DNA of 64,000 nucleotides from Suillus spraguei (Eukaryota; Basidiomycota; Agaricomycetes; Boletales; Suillaceae), in contig JABCPU010000077.1 in assembly GCA_016800925.1 (NCBI GenBank), forward strand, positions 1-64,000. The letters are read 5' to 3'. A program made the translations under genes and the position numbers. The notes under the pieces are model-generated. The model saw nothing but the letters and a program-made list of their open reading frames with translations, was not told the origin of the DNA and ran no database searches. The number at the start of each line of letters is the position of its first letter. The first letter of the stretch is position 1. Shown here one piece after another: positions 23,630 through 35,923 of the stretch.

Positions 23630-26600
23630 ATTATGCGTGGGTTATTCATAGTGTAGGCTGTGTAGCTAATTATAAAAGATCAAGGATCTCTATACACACG
23701 ACTGGTTTGAAATTTTTGAATGTTCAAGTACAATTTTTCTGGAGCGTGTCAAATGCGGGAATTCCTGTCATGATACTATGTAGGAGAATGTTAACGCCTA
23801 TAAGCAACGAACCCTGGATCAAGCGCCTAGCCATCAGGCGAGATGCGTATATACGCACACCATTAATAAATCAAGGGACAGCAACAACGGGGACAACGCA
23901 GACGCAATTTTCTCTCACTCTAACAACGCACAGGATATAGTATCATGCTACTCAGAAGATTCACAAAAGAATGCGCATGCATGTCACTGTCATGCGCCAC
24001 TTGTCGGTGTTTATTGACGAGCACATATCACCGCAGTTACCCCTGGGGATATAGCAATAATACCAGCGAATGCGCATAGTCTGGGTGGGAAGATGGTTCG
24101 GCTCTCTCTCTTAAAGTATGGGCAGCCACATTCGACAAAAGGACTCGACGAATCGAGCTATGATCCCAAATAGTATCTTGTGTGGTTATGATACACTGCG
24201 AGGACTCGCATTTGTGGGACTTGTGCTGACAGCGTCAAAGTAGCGGGTCCCTGACACTATGTTGCTTCTGCTGGTCCATTCGGACCCGACCGTGGTTATT
24301 CGGTCGAACTTTGTCAGGGAAAGATGGCGTTATGAATTCCCGATATGATAGACAGCTCGGAACCCGGCACCGCACCCAGTGGTTATGCAAAGAACTACAA
24401 CCTAGTTCCTAGGACGGAAGGTGAAAGCGTGGTGTCGCGATGCTGGGTCCAACAGCGTTCTGCATCATCTGTTATGGCAGGCACAATGATATTCAATGCC
24501 ACGGACTGCTCTCGTGGCCCCAATCAGATAAGCAGAATTCTATGATGCGATGATGTCAGCGCCTGTAGGATCGGAAACGGAGGTTCTCGTGTCGCAGGGT
24601 CCTGCGTTCGTAGGCACATCAGGGAATCGAGACTCCAGTCCATGTCCCATGATCATGTTGACATCTAGGCCGTTCATAGCATCTCAATCGGATGTGTGAT
24701 CGTCTTCTTATAGCCAGGGTCAGGCCTCTCTATTCGTGAAATGTGACAAGCCAATTTGTATCGGGATAGTGCATTGTCGTTCCGTCCCGCGTTTACGGCT
24801 CACGTAGGTTTCATGAGTATTATTCACACGTCTATTGTCTGACCCTGTCTGATTCTGGTAGAAACACGCTGGAAATTTGAATCAACACTGGAATTTCAAA
24901 AATAACGTTCGACTACCTATTCATATGGATATCAAACTGGATAACAACAGCCGTATCCAGAGGACGTAGGCGACTAGCCAGCGTTAGTACCATCATGAAG
25001 ATCCGATGCAAAGTTAACTGCAGAAGATGGTATTTGAAGTTGCAATGGCCAGCTACAACTGATCGGCTTGTGAAGGATTAGGATCTGCCTGCAGAGGACT
25101 ATGTTACGAGAAACTGGTGTACGAAGTCTGAACCTGGGGGGACCATCCTGAGAAGGCCCATTTATTTACGCTTAAATATTTGATCTTTGTGAATGTCTAA
25201 ATCGCAAAATTGGCGTCCTCACAGATGCTATCTTTTTGGAAGGTGGAGTCACGTAGTTCCTGAAATGATGAGTGAATGTAAGAACAAAGAGAAACTGACC
25301 AGATGTCATATGAAAGCGTACCGCTATAAGTTCCACGATTGTTGCTCTGCCTAGCACTGTAGAATTCAATGCGGAAGTAAGGATAGTCGAGGCATTTCTA
25401 TATCATTACACTCGTGATGTGTCAACGAAAATTGTAGCAATTCCATTTATCTTGAGCTGAATCATCATGAATCATCATTGAAGCTGAACAGGACGAGTAT
25501 TAACGAGGGCCACGATGGTAGATATTGTTTGTGGGACTCAATACTAGCAAGTCGAAAACAACAAAGTTAGGTGAAAGTTGGGGCTATCAGCCTATTCTAC
25601 GTAGAGATCCAGTCCAGTCTGACATGGACAATCTGCCAATTGGATTCGGGTGGAGTTTAAAAAAGTTCAAATACAGCTCGATGCTCATCATGACCGCTAC
25701 CGCGCTGTCGGCCACTGCGAATGCCTTTCCGCTCGCTACCTGCTATTGAAATATTACATCCCGCTTATCCCCCTCGGTGGGAAGTACCCACACGATATCC
25801 TCCGCAACATCCCACAGCATACCAACAGCTTTAAGCGTGATATCAAATGACTCACTCAAGAATTCCGTGATAGAATGCAACATTAACAGGAGCCGTGAGG
25901 CTGGAGTTAGAAACTTCGAGTATGTCATCGTTAAGGGCACTTCGTTAAGCATGCTTCGGGTACGGCCACTGTCATTGTCACGCTCGTTCAGTTGATTTAC
26001 TCACTAACATTGAACAATTCGATGTTGACACAATGCTGGATCAGTCAACGGAAACTGATTTGAAAACTTCACCTTATAAAATAGATCTTGACTACCTGCA
26101 ACTACTCGAAGTCATGCACTTGGATAATTCGTTCAACTTCATGCTCGACAACTTCAAGGAGCTCTGTTCGCATCACACGTTATCCACCCGACAAGCTCAG
26201 CTACAAATTCGATGGTGCAGCTAGTACTCTCCAAATTCAAGTATGGTTGCGACTAGGCAATGCATGACTTGGGTAGTTATTGATTATCCCTGGCTCACTG
26301 GGATACACGCCACATATCGCCGCTCTATTTCCAGTCTGATGCAAAAAAGGCATCAGAGTGATTTTATGCCGGGTATGTTTCGTCATGAGTCATGCAGCTA
26401 TCCCAAGGGTCGCATCCTGACCCTGAAATTGCAATTACCGCCCACGTGCCACATACCCGGGCCATGTAGCAAGGGCTGGTCGAGATACTGACATTCTGGC
26501 CCTCAGACATTTCTCCAGAGGGGGGCTTCGAATTCTTAGACCCGAAAGGAGGTTCTCCCTTGGCTTCGATATTGGCTATGAAAGGTATAGGTGTAGGCTC

Positions 26601-27040
26601 CCAGGCTTTTATTGCTTAGAATATGGACCAGAACATCCGGAAATTCCGTCCTGTCTGACATCAAGCCATTGTCATCGTGCCGCAGTTTGCACAAGATTTG
26701 CAGCAGCACAGTACTACCTCCCTCGCTTGACACTTCTGCATGTCGAATTCATTGTCTTGGCACTATGGACAATTTGAATTACCAACTTGAAGAAGTCGTT
26801 TGCGTGCTAGAAGGTCGGCGTCGATATTACCGTGAATCCGAATTGCTACTGCTGAGCATTTAGGAGGTTTGCCACGTAAGCTCTTTCTCCAGCTTGTGAA
26901 CGTACAGCAGTCAAGCGCCATACTCGTTGCAGACCCGGTGTTAGGCTATCACCTGTGACATGGCATCTTAGCTTAACTCCTTGTGTCGTACCAAAGTAGT
27001 ACCTTAAGCTGCCGCCACATCTCGGTCATCAACTAGCAAC
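23630..27040. other. Gene-poor stretch
   Basis: No recognisable gene. Short frames at 23707-23940, 24345-24545, 25525-25749, 25777-25995, 26033-26224 and 26243-26491 on the plus strand carry no family signature and are not joined by a convincing splice pattern. The right end is upstream sequence of the P450 gene. Confidence 0.4.
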
Positions 27041-27049
27041 ATCCAAGGT

Positions 27050-29612
27050 ATGTCACGATCTTGGGTCAGTCCTGGCGTGGCCTACCTCACTCGGGGTTTA
27101 CTTTCTGTCTTTTTTCCGGCCGCTTCTTTTGTTATTATGGCCTCTATACAAGGATTTCGAATCTCACCATGGCTTTCGTCGGTGGTGGTTTTGGGTGCAG
27201 CGCCTCTAGTGTTTGCAGCTTATGTTCTCGCGGATGAGACATTGCAACAACGAAAGGCCACCCGACTCTGTGCCAGACTCGTTCCTCGTATCCAGGGCAA
27301 ATGGCCTGGAAATTTGGACAAGATAGTGGATATAATATCGAGGTCCGAGAACGAATACCTTGGTACAATTCTCATTTCATGTAATTCACATTCGCGCTTT
27401 ACTTCTGTCTAGGACGGCCTATTCTGGACGAGATCAATGGACTTGGACCGACCGTTAATTTTCGGTTTGTTTGGGAGGACCGCATCCTGACCACGGAGCC
27501 CCAACACATAAAGGTAACCTCTAATTTATATTCGAAGACAATATAACCAAGCTCCACGTAGACCATTCTCGTGACTGAATTCCATAACTATGTCAAAGGT
27601 ATGCCCATGAATGCTCTCCATTTAAATATGATGACTCATGACTCGATGCAGGTGCAAAATTTAGAGAGGCAGCTGACTCCGTCCTTGAAACGGGTGTATT
27701 TAACTCGGATGGTATGTGTGAACCAGAGAGTCTTTTATGTTGTGACTGATGGATCGATTGGCTATGCCACCAGGTAAAACATGGAAGTAAGCTATGTGTT
27801 TGAAGATTATCCCTAATAAACCTCAGACACACTCCTAGGCTTTATCGAACCATAACGCGTCCTTTCTTCACTCATGATCGGATAAGTCACTTTGAGATCT
27901 TTGACCGTCATGCAAATCATGCTATCGCTTTGGCGAAGGAACGTTTCAGAATGGACTTGGCAATTGACTTCCAAGTAGTACTTCATTTTGGTATTTTGAC
28001 ATCTTTTGTTGAACAGTTACAACACGATCTCATCTCCAGATTTACACTTGACTCTGCATCGGAGTTCCTGTTTGGACATTGCATTGATTCACTTTCCACT
28101 GAACTACCTTTCCCCTACAACGCCACACATACTACTCAACGAGACAGTACCGCTGCCTTCACAGGTGCTTTCTTTCGAGCCCAGCATGCAATACATCGTC
28201 GTGTTATCATTGGGTCGGCCTGGCCAATGACTGAAATTCTTGCAGACAGCACCGCGCAGCATATGAAAGTGGTCAACGAATTTTTAGATCCGATCCTGGA
28301 AGCCGCTCTGAGGAGGCATGGCACCACTGCCAAATTGGACACAAATGAAACTGCGGGCGACCAAACGCTTGTGGACCATTTGGTGAAACTGACGTCGGGT
28401 GAGATAGCACGTTACCCCAGAATTTCTGCTATTGAAATATTCTTTTCAGACTTCAAAGTCATCAAAGATGAGACGTTGAACATATTACTGGCCGGAAGGA
28501 TACAGTATGCTTGTAATTTCCTTTCGAGTCATCCTCAGTGGTTGGTAACCAACAATACTAGACAGCCTCGACATTGACTTCGGCTATCTATTTACTTGCA
28601 ATGCATCCAGAGATCCTCTCTCGACTTAGGGAAGAAATCATATCCGAGGTTGGGCTAACTCGGATGCCCACATATGGTGATATCAGAAAGATGAAGAACA
28701 TCCAGGCCGTTCTCAATGGTGCATATTCTCGTTTCCTTACGTGGACCCCACTCATCTGTTTTTTTTAGAAACAATGCGCCTTTTCCCTGCCGTGTAAGTG
28801 ATTAAACCTATTTCGAACAAATCATATCGTCTTACCATAAATGCCTAGCCCCTTTGATACGAGGTGTGTTCTCTAGCCACTTCAAAGATGCTAGACTTGA
28901 GCCACAAGCTTTCAGAGAAACCGTACATGACACCACATGATATCCCCCGAACTTGGGAAGAAGCCACTGTTTATTCCAGGAGGAGTCATGTACGTGTTTT
29001 ATATGATCGTCTAGATTCATCGCATGACTACTTGAGCGATTTCAGGGTCAGTTATTCAGTGTTCCTTATGCACAGGAGGACAGATCTATGGGGACCAGAT
29101 GGTAAGAACTTCGTTTATGTATAAATCACGGGTTCAACTGGACTCCGTGTTTTAGCGTTGGAGTTCGATCCGGATAGATGGCTCGACGAGCGCATGCAAA
29201 AATACCTGCTTCCTAATCCCTTCATTTTCCTTCCATTTAACGCGGGACCGAGGATCTGCTTAGGGCAACGAGTACGTTGCTCATGGACTTATTCATTACT
29301 GCCGCACACCTCATACCCCATTTCGGACTTTAGTTTGCCTATAACGAAATGTCGTTTATGCTCATTCGTTTACTGCAAAACTTTTCCGCGATTACACTGT
29401 CCCCAAAGCCCGCAATGCAGCCACCTGCATGGTGGACTGAAAAAGACAGTCGGCAGGCAATCGAGCGGTTCAGGCCGAGAAACCACTTGACACTTTATGC
29501 CAAGGCACGTCTCCCTCTGACATGCTTTGCAGCCATCTAACTAGATTTTCCCTCACAGGGTGGTATGTGGGTCAAGATGGAAGTTGTAGATGACGTCGAA
29601 GTCATACAGTGA
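27050..29612 (+). pseudogene. Cytochrome P450, CYP63-like, with nonsense codon
   Basis: A haem monooxygenase of the fungal CYP63-like clan, whose members typically hydroxylate alkanes and fatty acids at the ER. An N-terminal membrane anchor (about 27100-27240) is followed by VPRIQGKWPGNLDKIVDI, FRFVWEDRILTTEPQHIK, TGVFNSDG, TRPFFTHDRISHFEIFDRHA, DLISRFTLDSASEFLFG, KDETLNILLAGR (I-helix), ETMRLFPAVPFDTR (K-helix ExxR), [20 protein letters not shown] and the haem loop [10 protein letters not shown] near 29245-29270. The last exon gives GGMWVKMEVV and stops at 29612. About ten introns interrupt it; the last has a GC donor. A TGA at 28938-28940 replaces an expected Trp, and one base is lost just downstream, before GKKPLFIPGG. 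Both could be hidden only by a 38-bp intron, unusually short here. Confidence 0.8.
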
Positions 29613-30712
29613 TCAGATATGACTTTCCTGCTATGCGCAGACACGTCAAGTAACATCAACATTTCATGTTGCCAGTATCTTTCGCAAGTCAAACACAATT
29701 GATCCTTGTAACTATTGAGATTTTGAGGCACATGTCAATGAATGACGTACTATAGATATAACGACTCTACTCGCAACACCTCATTGTCCAAACAACCAAG
29801 ACCTCCATCGACTCCGAAGCTGTCGAAACCACCAAAGGTGAACTCGCCAGCGCCGCCATCAGGAGTGAAGTAGAGTCAGCCCCAATGGTACACTGGCTGT
29901 AGAGATTGTCGGTGACAGTGGGGACTGAATCAACACCGGAAACGGCGTTCCACGTCAGGTCAGTTGGTCCGACACCAAGAAGTCCACGGTGGACAGCGCA
30001 ATAAGGACAATAGAAAGGAGAGCCTTAGAAGAGAACATCTCAAAGATATCTGGGTGAGGAATGAGATCAGCTGGAAGTGAGACTTCAATCGTCAATGCAA
30101 AGACCTGATCTCCGACTTAACCACGCGATGCCCGGTCTCAAGTCATATAGAATGCGGGACTTGTTGTATTTGCGTCCCATCCTAAGTGAGTTACGAGATA
30201 TCGATAAGAGCTCTCCGAAATCAGAGGACGTTCTGTGAGCAGCAAGGTATTTTACTTCACCATCAAGATCAATTAGGTTATCTAGCACGTTCTGACTAGA
30301 ATCGGCCCAAAGAACAATGTTTCGCCTTTTGCAGACCACGAAGAACCACACAAACCGGTACCGCCTTGTGAATGAGTCTCGAGGTCACTAATGCCATGAT
30401 ATCGAGAGTTGCGGCTCGGAGACCCATTGAACGACGTTGGCACGTGCGTTATATCTGGAGACTGGCAGTAGAGTCCCGAAATCCGGAGCATACAAAAGGC
30501 AATTGAAGGCTGCCCGCGCTAGAATCTTACTGAATACTGAAACGCACTGTTATATATCATTTTTGTTGATCATGAGATGCCGCATCATCAAGCTAAACTG
30601 ATTTGGGTAGCGGTGATGTGGGTTAAGTTATGCCAAGACTGCTGAGCAGTATTAGTATGGTATGTAGTATAATGAACTTGAAAATTCTAACTCAGCTTGA
30701 GTAACGATTGTA
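29455..30712. repeat. Segmental duplication, short copy
   Basis: This block matches 33967 to about 36800 in the same orientation: the P450 3' end, the intergenic spacer (compare 29755 with 34320), the aspartic protease and its upstream region (compare 30352 with 36408 and 30690 with 36758). The short copy has lost most of the protease gene by internal deletions. The parent P450 end lies in this copy. Confidence 0.8.
29813..30039 (-). pseudogene. Aspartic protease remnant with two internal deletions
   Basis: 29813-29983 matches 35065-35235 of the intact protease gene, and 29984-30080 matches 35800-35900, so the start codon (30039) is joined directly to the middle of the enzyme. The deleted pieces carry the propeptide, both active-site Asp regions and the C-terminus. 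The TATA box of the intact copy (35913-35923) is also absent. It cannot encode an enzyme. Confidence 0.82.
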
Positions 30713-30769
30713 CATAATTGACTGACGTGTACAACCGTCCGACGCCAGGCGTTACCCATCCGGTACTGC

Positions 30770-30988
30770 CATGCTTTCGGCTACTTACATCAGGCGTCGA
30801 TTATCGAGGTATCCTTTCTTTCGCCTTTTATGAATCTAGAGCCAAACTCATGCATGTTTGTTTTTTATACGTAGGCGTTCTTTCGTGTCTAGATAGATAT
30901 ATGAATATTGCGCTGGAGCAGACTGAGGAGCATGTCAATGGTGTAGTCACAAATCGATACGGAGATGCGTTCGTCCGCGGGAATAATA
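30770..30988 (+). pseudogene. LSM6: LSM6 fragment (Sm-like core of U6 snRNP)
   Basis: LSm6 is part of the LSm2-8 and LSm1-7 rings that bind U6 snRNA and decaying mRNA. Two exons are visible. One ends LLTSGVDYRG (to 30808). After a 66-bp intron (30809-30874) the second reads VLSCLDRYMNIALEQTEEHV and then NRYGDAFVRGNN (to about 30987). These cover Sm motif 1 and most of Sm motif 2. The usual N-terminal exon (PSDFLK...V motif) and the last strand (VLYIS) are missing. The copy ends exactly at a donor-like GTAAGT, so it is a truncated genomic duplicate that kept its intron. It begins right after the duplicated protease block. Confidence 0.77.
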
Positions 30989-31495
30989 GTAAGTCGTTCA
31001 AAGATGTATGGCTGGATGTATTCTGAAGTGTCCTTGTGTGCTAGTGTTGTACGTATCCGCTGCAGAACCGCTATAATCAACATCATTCTACTGTGCGATT
31101 GGCATTGCCAAAATCCACAAGAGTGATATATGACTTTTCATGTAAGACGTGACTTCGGTCTGTGCTGTTGGGTTTGTATATCGGCCGATCCGTGCAGTGT
31201 ACATCTCATCATCGTTGTGGTGAATAGGTGAGGTTTGTGTCGAGTCCTATATTTACAGCTCCCTTTCCGCTGAGAAAAGTTAACTTCTTCTCGTCACACA
31301 TAATACATTCATCGCTCAGAGTCATAGCATTATGCTCCTGGAAATATGTTCACGTTAAGACTACGGGGAACATGGAGTTATCCACAATCACTTTGGGTTC
31401 GGGTGAGATGCGATTTATACATCGGATATGCACTCCAGGAAACGCGTAACTGGATAATTGCTTCATACAGTGGTCAGTTGTGTACGGCGTGCACT

Positions 31496-32519
31496 CATCC
31501 CCTCTGGACGATCTCAAATCTCCAGTGCCGCTGTCACAGTACATCCTTCACAAACGCTCCAAAAGTGCTTCCATCTGTGACAACGACCTCTCTCGCTCTA
31601 GCTATCACTGGTATCAAAAAGCCCTTCAGCGGGACTTGGTCATATGGATTGATTAATGCATCGAGGGGAGCCAGTCGGGATGTAAAATCAGACGGGAAGA
31701 ATATACACGGGAAGGTTTGAAGATAAATCGAAAACAGTGGGTCTGCTGCAGGATTCGGGAAGTCAGTAGCGATGTAAAGAGGGACGTTCAATCTTTGCAA
31801 GAGTGCTGAGGTATGCAGAGGTACATGACATCGGATCTCAGGTTTGAACATATGCGGCAGCGGAGGTGAAGGTGGATGAGGCACCCTACGACTCGGTATA
31901 TCCGGTTGGATAAGCGGAAGATCAAGGTCCTCGTCAAAAGGACTGAGTTGCTGTTCAAGTTCCCAGAGTCTCTTCGAGATCTAGTCCACAATCAAGGTGT
32001 ACGAGTTTCCACCAGATTGTTGTTGCGTTACCGACGCTTCATTGTTCGAATTGACCGTCGCCGACACGAAGATGCGCACCGATGTAGACAGCACCTAACG
32101 CTTCATATCTCGCATCGGCCACATGAGACAGGTCCAGATTAATAAATGCCATTCCGCTCCTTGCATCTCCTCGCACGCTCTTACTCACACCTTGTCTAAG
32201 CCTAAGCCTCGCGGATCCAAACAACGTTGGACCAATCTCTCGGGTGCTTGCGCAAGTATTAGGTAGATGGAATAAAGATACTTGTCCCGCGTAGGCGATA
32301 CATCATCAAGCGTGTCCGAGAACCGAAAATCGCAAGGGCCAGTGTCTTGTATATATTGTGTCCGCGCAACAACATCCTGTGCAAGCAAATCGTGATGGGC
32401 ATCCGTTTGCCGTAGTAAATGGGTGGTGCGCATATCCTTTCAATGAGCTTCATATACGCCTCCTCATCATCCGTCTTGAGCGCCTTTAAAACGCTCCTTC
32501 GATATCCTCTTGACATCAC
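31496..32519 (-). pseudogene. O-fucosyltransferase-like glycosyltransferase, broken
   Basis: Fragments match basidiomycete GDP-fucose O-fucosyltransferase-like proteins. Upstream pieces include CDFRFSDTLDDVSPTRDKY (about 32275-32340), TLFGSARLRLR (about 32190-32225) and GAVYIGAHLRVGDGQFE (about 32040-32095), the typical HxRxGD-like core. The C-terminal exon holds NVPLYIATDFPNP, FPCIFFPSDF and VVVTDGSTFGAFVKDVL. The family-typical Trp after DVL is a TGA here (31534-31536); beyond it the frame still reads FEIVQRG and stops at 31496. A frameshift near 32270 breaks the upstream part. Intact members are ER/Golgi transferases. The N-terminal membrane region was not found. Confidence 0.68.
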
Positions 32520-32630
32520 TCTAAAGAAGGATCAGGACCAGAACGTTCAAATTGGACAAGTCGCGCTAACAATGGGTCAATTCTCGCCTGAGCCTCAGCC
32601 CAAGCTTCGTCACAACCCTCAGTATGGCCC

Positions 32631-33302
32631 TCATCCAAACCTCCAGCCAGACCTCAAGCCGCAACTGCAGGAATAATAAGTCCCTATCATACTGATTAGC
32701 GTGAATTGACTCACCTGCTGCCTTACTGCTTCCTCTGCTTCCCTCTCCTGTTTGGCTTTGCATTGGACACCGGTGACTCCCACCTTCAACCCAAGATATG
32801 TAGAGCGACCATCGTTGTGTATCGTCTCTCTACAACCCGGGAAGAGTCTAGTCGTGGCCTCCCAAATTGTGGAGGCATACCAAAAACACTGTGCGGTACA
32901 CGTCGTAGTTTGGAGCATGCTGGAGATGACAGACAGGAGAATGGATATGTTTTTTACCGAGGGCTGCAGAGATGCAGGGGAGAAATTTGCAGTGATAAGC
33001 TCATTGTATGAACAATATCTTTGTTTGAGGAAGGGCACGACGGAACCCTCATTTGAGATGGTTACTACAGCATCATATGCTGAAATCGGAGATGCCGAGG
33101 GGGATATCATTCCTGATGAACGTGCTGCTGACCCAGTTTGTGGAAGTTGGCCGTCCCGCGCTGCAGGCGCAGTTGAGTTTCGATCTACTGTTTGGTCTAC
33201 TACCACCAACAAAGTGGTCGGAGGCTCTGAGGGATTCCAATGATAGAAATAAAATAGAATAAATTCATGCTCTTTTCTGTTCGAGACTTTGCAGAAAGAC
33301 AT
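32631..33302. other. Overlapping open frames on both strands, unknown
   Basis: The minus strand is open for 223 codons (32631-33302), and the plus strand is open from 32752 to 33243 (163 codons). Neither shows a recognisable domain. The plus frame has a cleaner soluble-protein look (QIVEAYQKHCAVHVVVW); the minus frame contains Cys-rich, atypical runs. One is a shadow of the other, or both are accidental. It may be the N-terminal part of the broken glycosyltransferase or a separate remnant. Confidence 0.2.
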
Positions 33303-33966
33303 CTTTTTAAGGCGACACTGTTGGGGGAATTCACTGTTTGAGAGTATCGACCTCTATGATGCCACATTATTCTGAGTCAGTCCGGGTTCGAAGAGACCTG
33401 GGACATCAGTAGGAAGCTCCATGAAGGGACGGAAGATTGAAACAAAGTGCTGAAACCGTACTTTAAGGTCATGGGACTCAGTTGGAAATTCAAGTCGACA
33501 AGGGTTTCAAAATACGATGTAATGATGGATCAATCAAATCGAGTGGCATGCTCGATTATGATCGGGTCGTATCTTATTTATGTCTGTTTGTGTGATTCAT
33601 CGACTCCTCGACATCAAGGTCATTATAGCGCTACGTGTTTGCTTTTGGTTCAGTTGGCTACTGCGATAGAACCGTTCCTATGGTTGTGTACCAGGAACTC
33701 CAATCATAAACGCTTGAACGGTCAGTGCGGACTACTAGTTTATGATGTGTCCAGATATAACCGACCCTACTCGCATCGTGTATTGGGCCCTTCGGCGGGC
33801 AGCGGTAATCCTCTTTGATTACTCCACCAAGACAACGGCATCAGACAGGTGTGTACCGGCAGGTGGCTTCATGATGCCTCTTCAAGCGGAGTAACCTATC
33901 ACTGGCGCACGGGAACCATCATACATTTGAGTTCCTTAAGGACCGGGTTGAACATGACGGTTGCCA

Positions 33967-34145
33967 GGCAATCGAGTAGTTCAGGCCGAGAAACCACTTG
34001 ACACTTTATACCAAGGCAAGTCTCTGTCTGACATGCTTTATGATCATCTAACTGGGTTCTCCCTCAGTGCTCATAGGGTGGAATGCGGGTCAAGATAAAA
34101 GTTGAAGTTGTAGATGAATCATGATGTCGAAGTCACAGTGACCAA
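33967..34145 (+). pseudogene. Duplicated 3' end of the P450 gene
   Basis: Near-copy of 29455-29612: it includes the AIERF...NHLTLYAK segment, the last intron (with an insertion near 34070) and the WVK region, but nothing of the upstream P450. It marks the left edge of the long copy of the segmental duplication. Confidence 0.8.
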
Positions 34146-34439
34146 ATAGTGCAACTTTCCTACTGACACGCGAGTACATCAAGCAACATCAACAGGCCAT
34201 GTTACCAATATTTTAATTTTTTTTGCAAGTCCGAAGGACGAACTGCAAGTGAAAGTTTCCATGTAATTGATCCTTGTAAATATCGAAATTATGAGACACA
34301 TTTCAGAGAATGACGTGCTATAGATATAACAGACCCTACTCGCAACACTCTATGATACCAAACAACCAAGACTTCGAATACACCTTATCTAATATAAATA
34401 TCCACACTATGTACGAGCGTTGGACTGATACATGATTAT

Positions 34440-35849
34440 TTAGTTGGAAGTAGCAGAGGTAGACGAAGTAGTCGCGAAGCCGACTTGTTTGTTAGTGGTG
34501 TCGAAGACAGAGTAGAAACGTTGACTGTAAAGCAGATAGTCAGCTTTATACCAAACAACATTATTTAAATACGGACAGGAATGAGTAACCGTTGATGAAG
34601 TCGAGACCACTGCCAGAGTTGGAACCGATATCATTAATGACAAGGTAGATGTTATTGCTGCTACCACCGATGTCGCTGTTAAGGGAACGGGGCCAGATTT
34701 GGCCGTTGGCGGTGAGGCCGTAGGAAGTACCACCAATGTTGAAGTACAGGGTTTGCAAGTTAGCATACTGCTCAGAGGTGACTGTCAAGAAACCAGTGCT
34801 GCTATCCACCGTAGCACCAGTAGCAGATTGGTACTTGTCGAATGCATCTAGTATTGTCCAATCAGTTGGGGCGACCCATTCACAAGTAACTTGTCATACC
34901 AGTAGCGATGTAAATGAGGGTTGTGCCAGTGTCGACAATACCAGCAGTCGAGGACAAGATGGTAGAGCTACCATAGGTGATCGATTGATCGATACCCCAA
35001 TAACTGCTAGCAGGCGACGTGGTTGTGAGAGGGACGTAATTCACTGAGCTCGTTGTTTTTGAGCTATCAAAGCCACCAAACGTGAGCTCGCCAGCGCCGC
35101 CACCAGGAGCAAAGTAGACTCCCAGTGCCTCGGTGCCAATGGTACCCTGGCTGTAGAGGTTGTCGGTCACAGTGGGGACTGAACCAACACCGGAAACGGT
35201 GCCCTGCGTCAGGTCAGTCGGCCCGACACCAAGAATTCCATCAACGTCGCCGTTAAAGCCTTGTGACGTGCTTGCGGACCCGATAGATTGTTGTTTAATG
35301 ACTAAATCAGAACTGAGGGTGACTGTGTCCAAGTATTCTTCTCCGGAAAAACTGCCGGAACCATAACTGACAGACTAAAGGGTCGTTATGAGCAACTGTT
35401 TAGCAGAGGACGTGAACAGACATACGACAGTGTGACCAGTATCCACACTGGTATTGGTAATTTTGTATGGGGTTTTTGCACCCACCCAAGTGTTGGAGCT
35501 CCCCGTATCAATGAGGAGCGTGTCTGAGAATTCTTTTAGTTTAAATCATCATCGGATGGCGAGGCTTACACTGAGTTGCAGGGCTGCCGACACCAACTTG
35601 GGCAGTGTAAGCCGTGCCAGCATCAGCTATGCTGAACGAGGAGCTGCTAGCACGCTTGGTCGTAGTACTAGTATGCTGCATCGCCTGAATACGAGCCCTA
35701 TCTGTGGCAACAATATTGAGATTCTTGGCCCTGGCGTTCAGCCTAGCAATGAACCCGAGGGTCGATGCAGCTTCGCGGCGCAGCGGAGATGCGTCCACAG
35801 TGGACAGCGCAATAAGGACAATAGAAAGGAGAGCCTTAGAAGAGAACAT
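34440..35849 (-). CDS. Secreted aspartic protease, polyporopepsin-like (A1)
   Basis: A pepsin-family endopeptidase, probably secreted and activated at acid pH. Five exons keep frame: 35849-35570, 35523-35426, 35374-34900, 34847-34577 and 34524-34440, giving 402 aa. MFSSKALLSIVLIALSTVDA is a signal peptide, followed by a propeptide rich in Ala and Arg. The mature part starts around SSFSIADAG. The first active-site loop is LLIDTGSSNTW with Asp-99; the second is GIVDTGTTL with Asp-274. Other family marks are SYGSGSFSGEEYLDTVT, GILGVGP and the C-terminal GYSFLQRFYSVFD. Introns are 46-52 bp with standard ends. A TATA box lies 64-74 bp upstream of the ATG. The gene lies in the long copy of a segmental duplication; its sister at 29.8-30.0 kb is gutted. 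Confidence 0.95.
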
Positions 35850-35912
35850 CTGAAAGTACTGGGTGAAGAATGAGATCAGTTGGGAGTGAGGATTCAATCG
35901 TTAATGCAAAGA

Positions 35913-35923
35913 CTTTATATATG
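35913..35923 (-). promoter_or_regulatory. TATA box of the aspartic protease gene
   Basis: CATATATAAAG on the minus strand, about 70 bp upstream of the start codon at 35849. The matching spot in the gutted copy (near 30110) has lost it. Confidence 0.6.

Noticed and set aside
28927..28964. A 38-bp intron that would remove the TGA and frameshift in the P450
   Set aside because: It has GT and AG ends but is shorter than every other intron seen here (42 bp or more) and would delete conserved sequence around the expected Trp.
32631..33302. A 223-codon minus-strand gene
   Set aside because: No domain, atypical composition, and a competing open frame on the other strand; kept only as an uncertain region.
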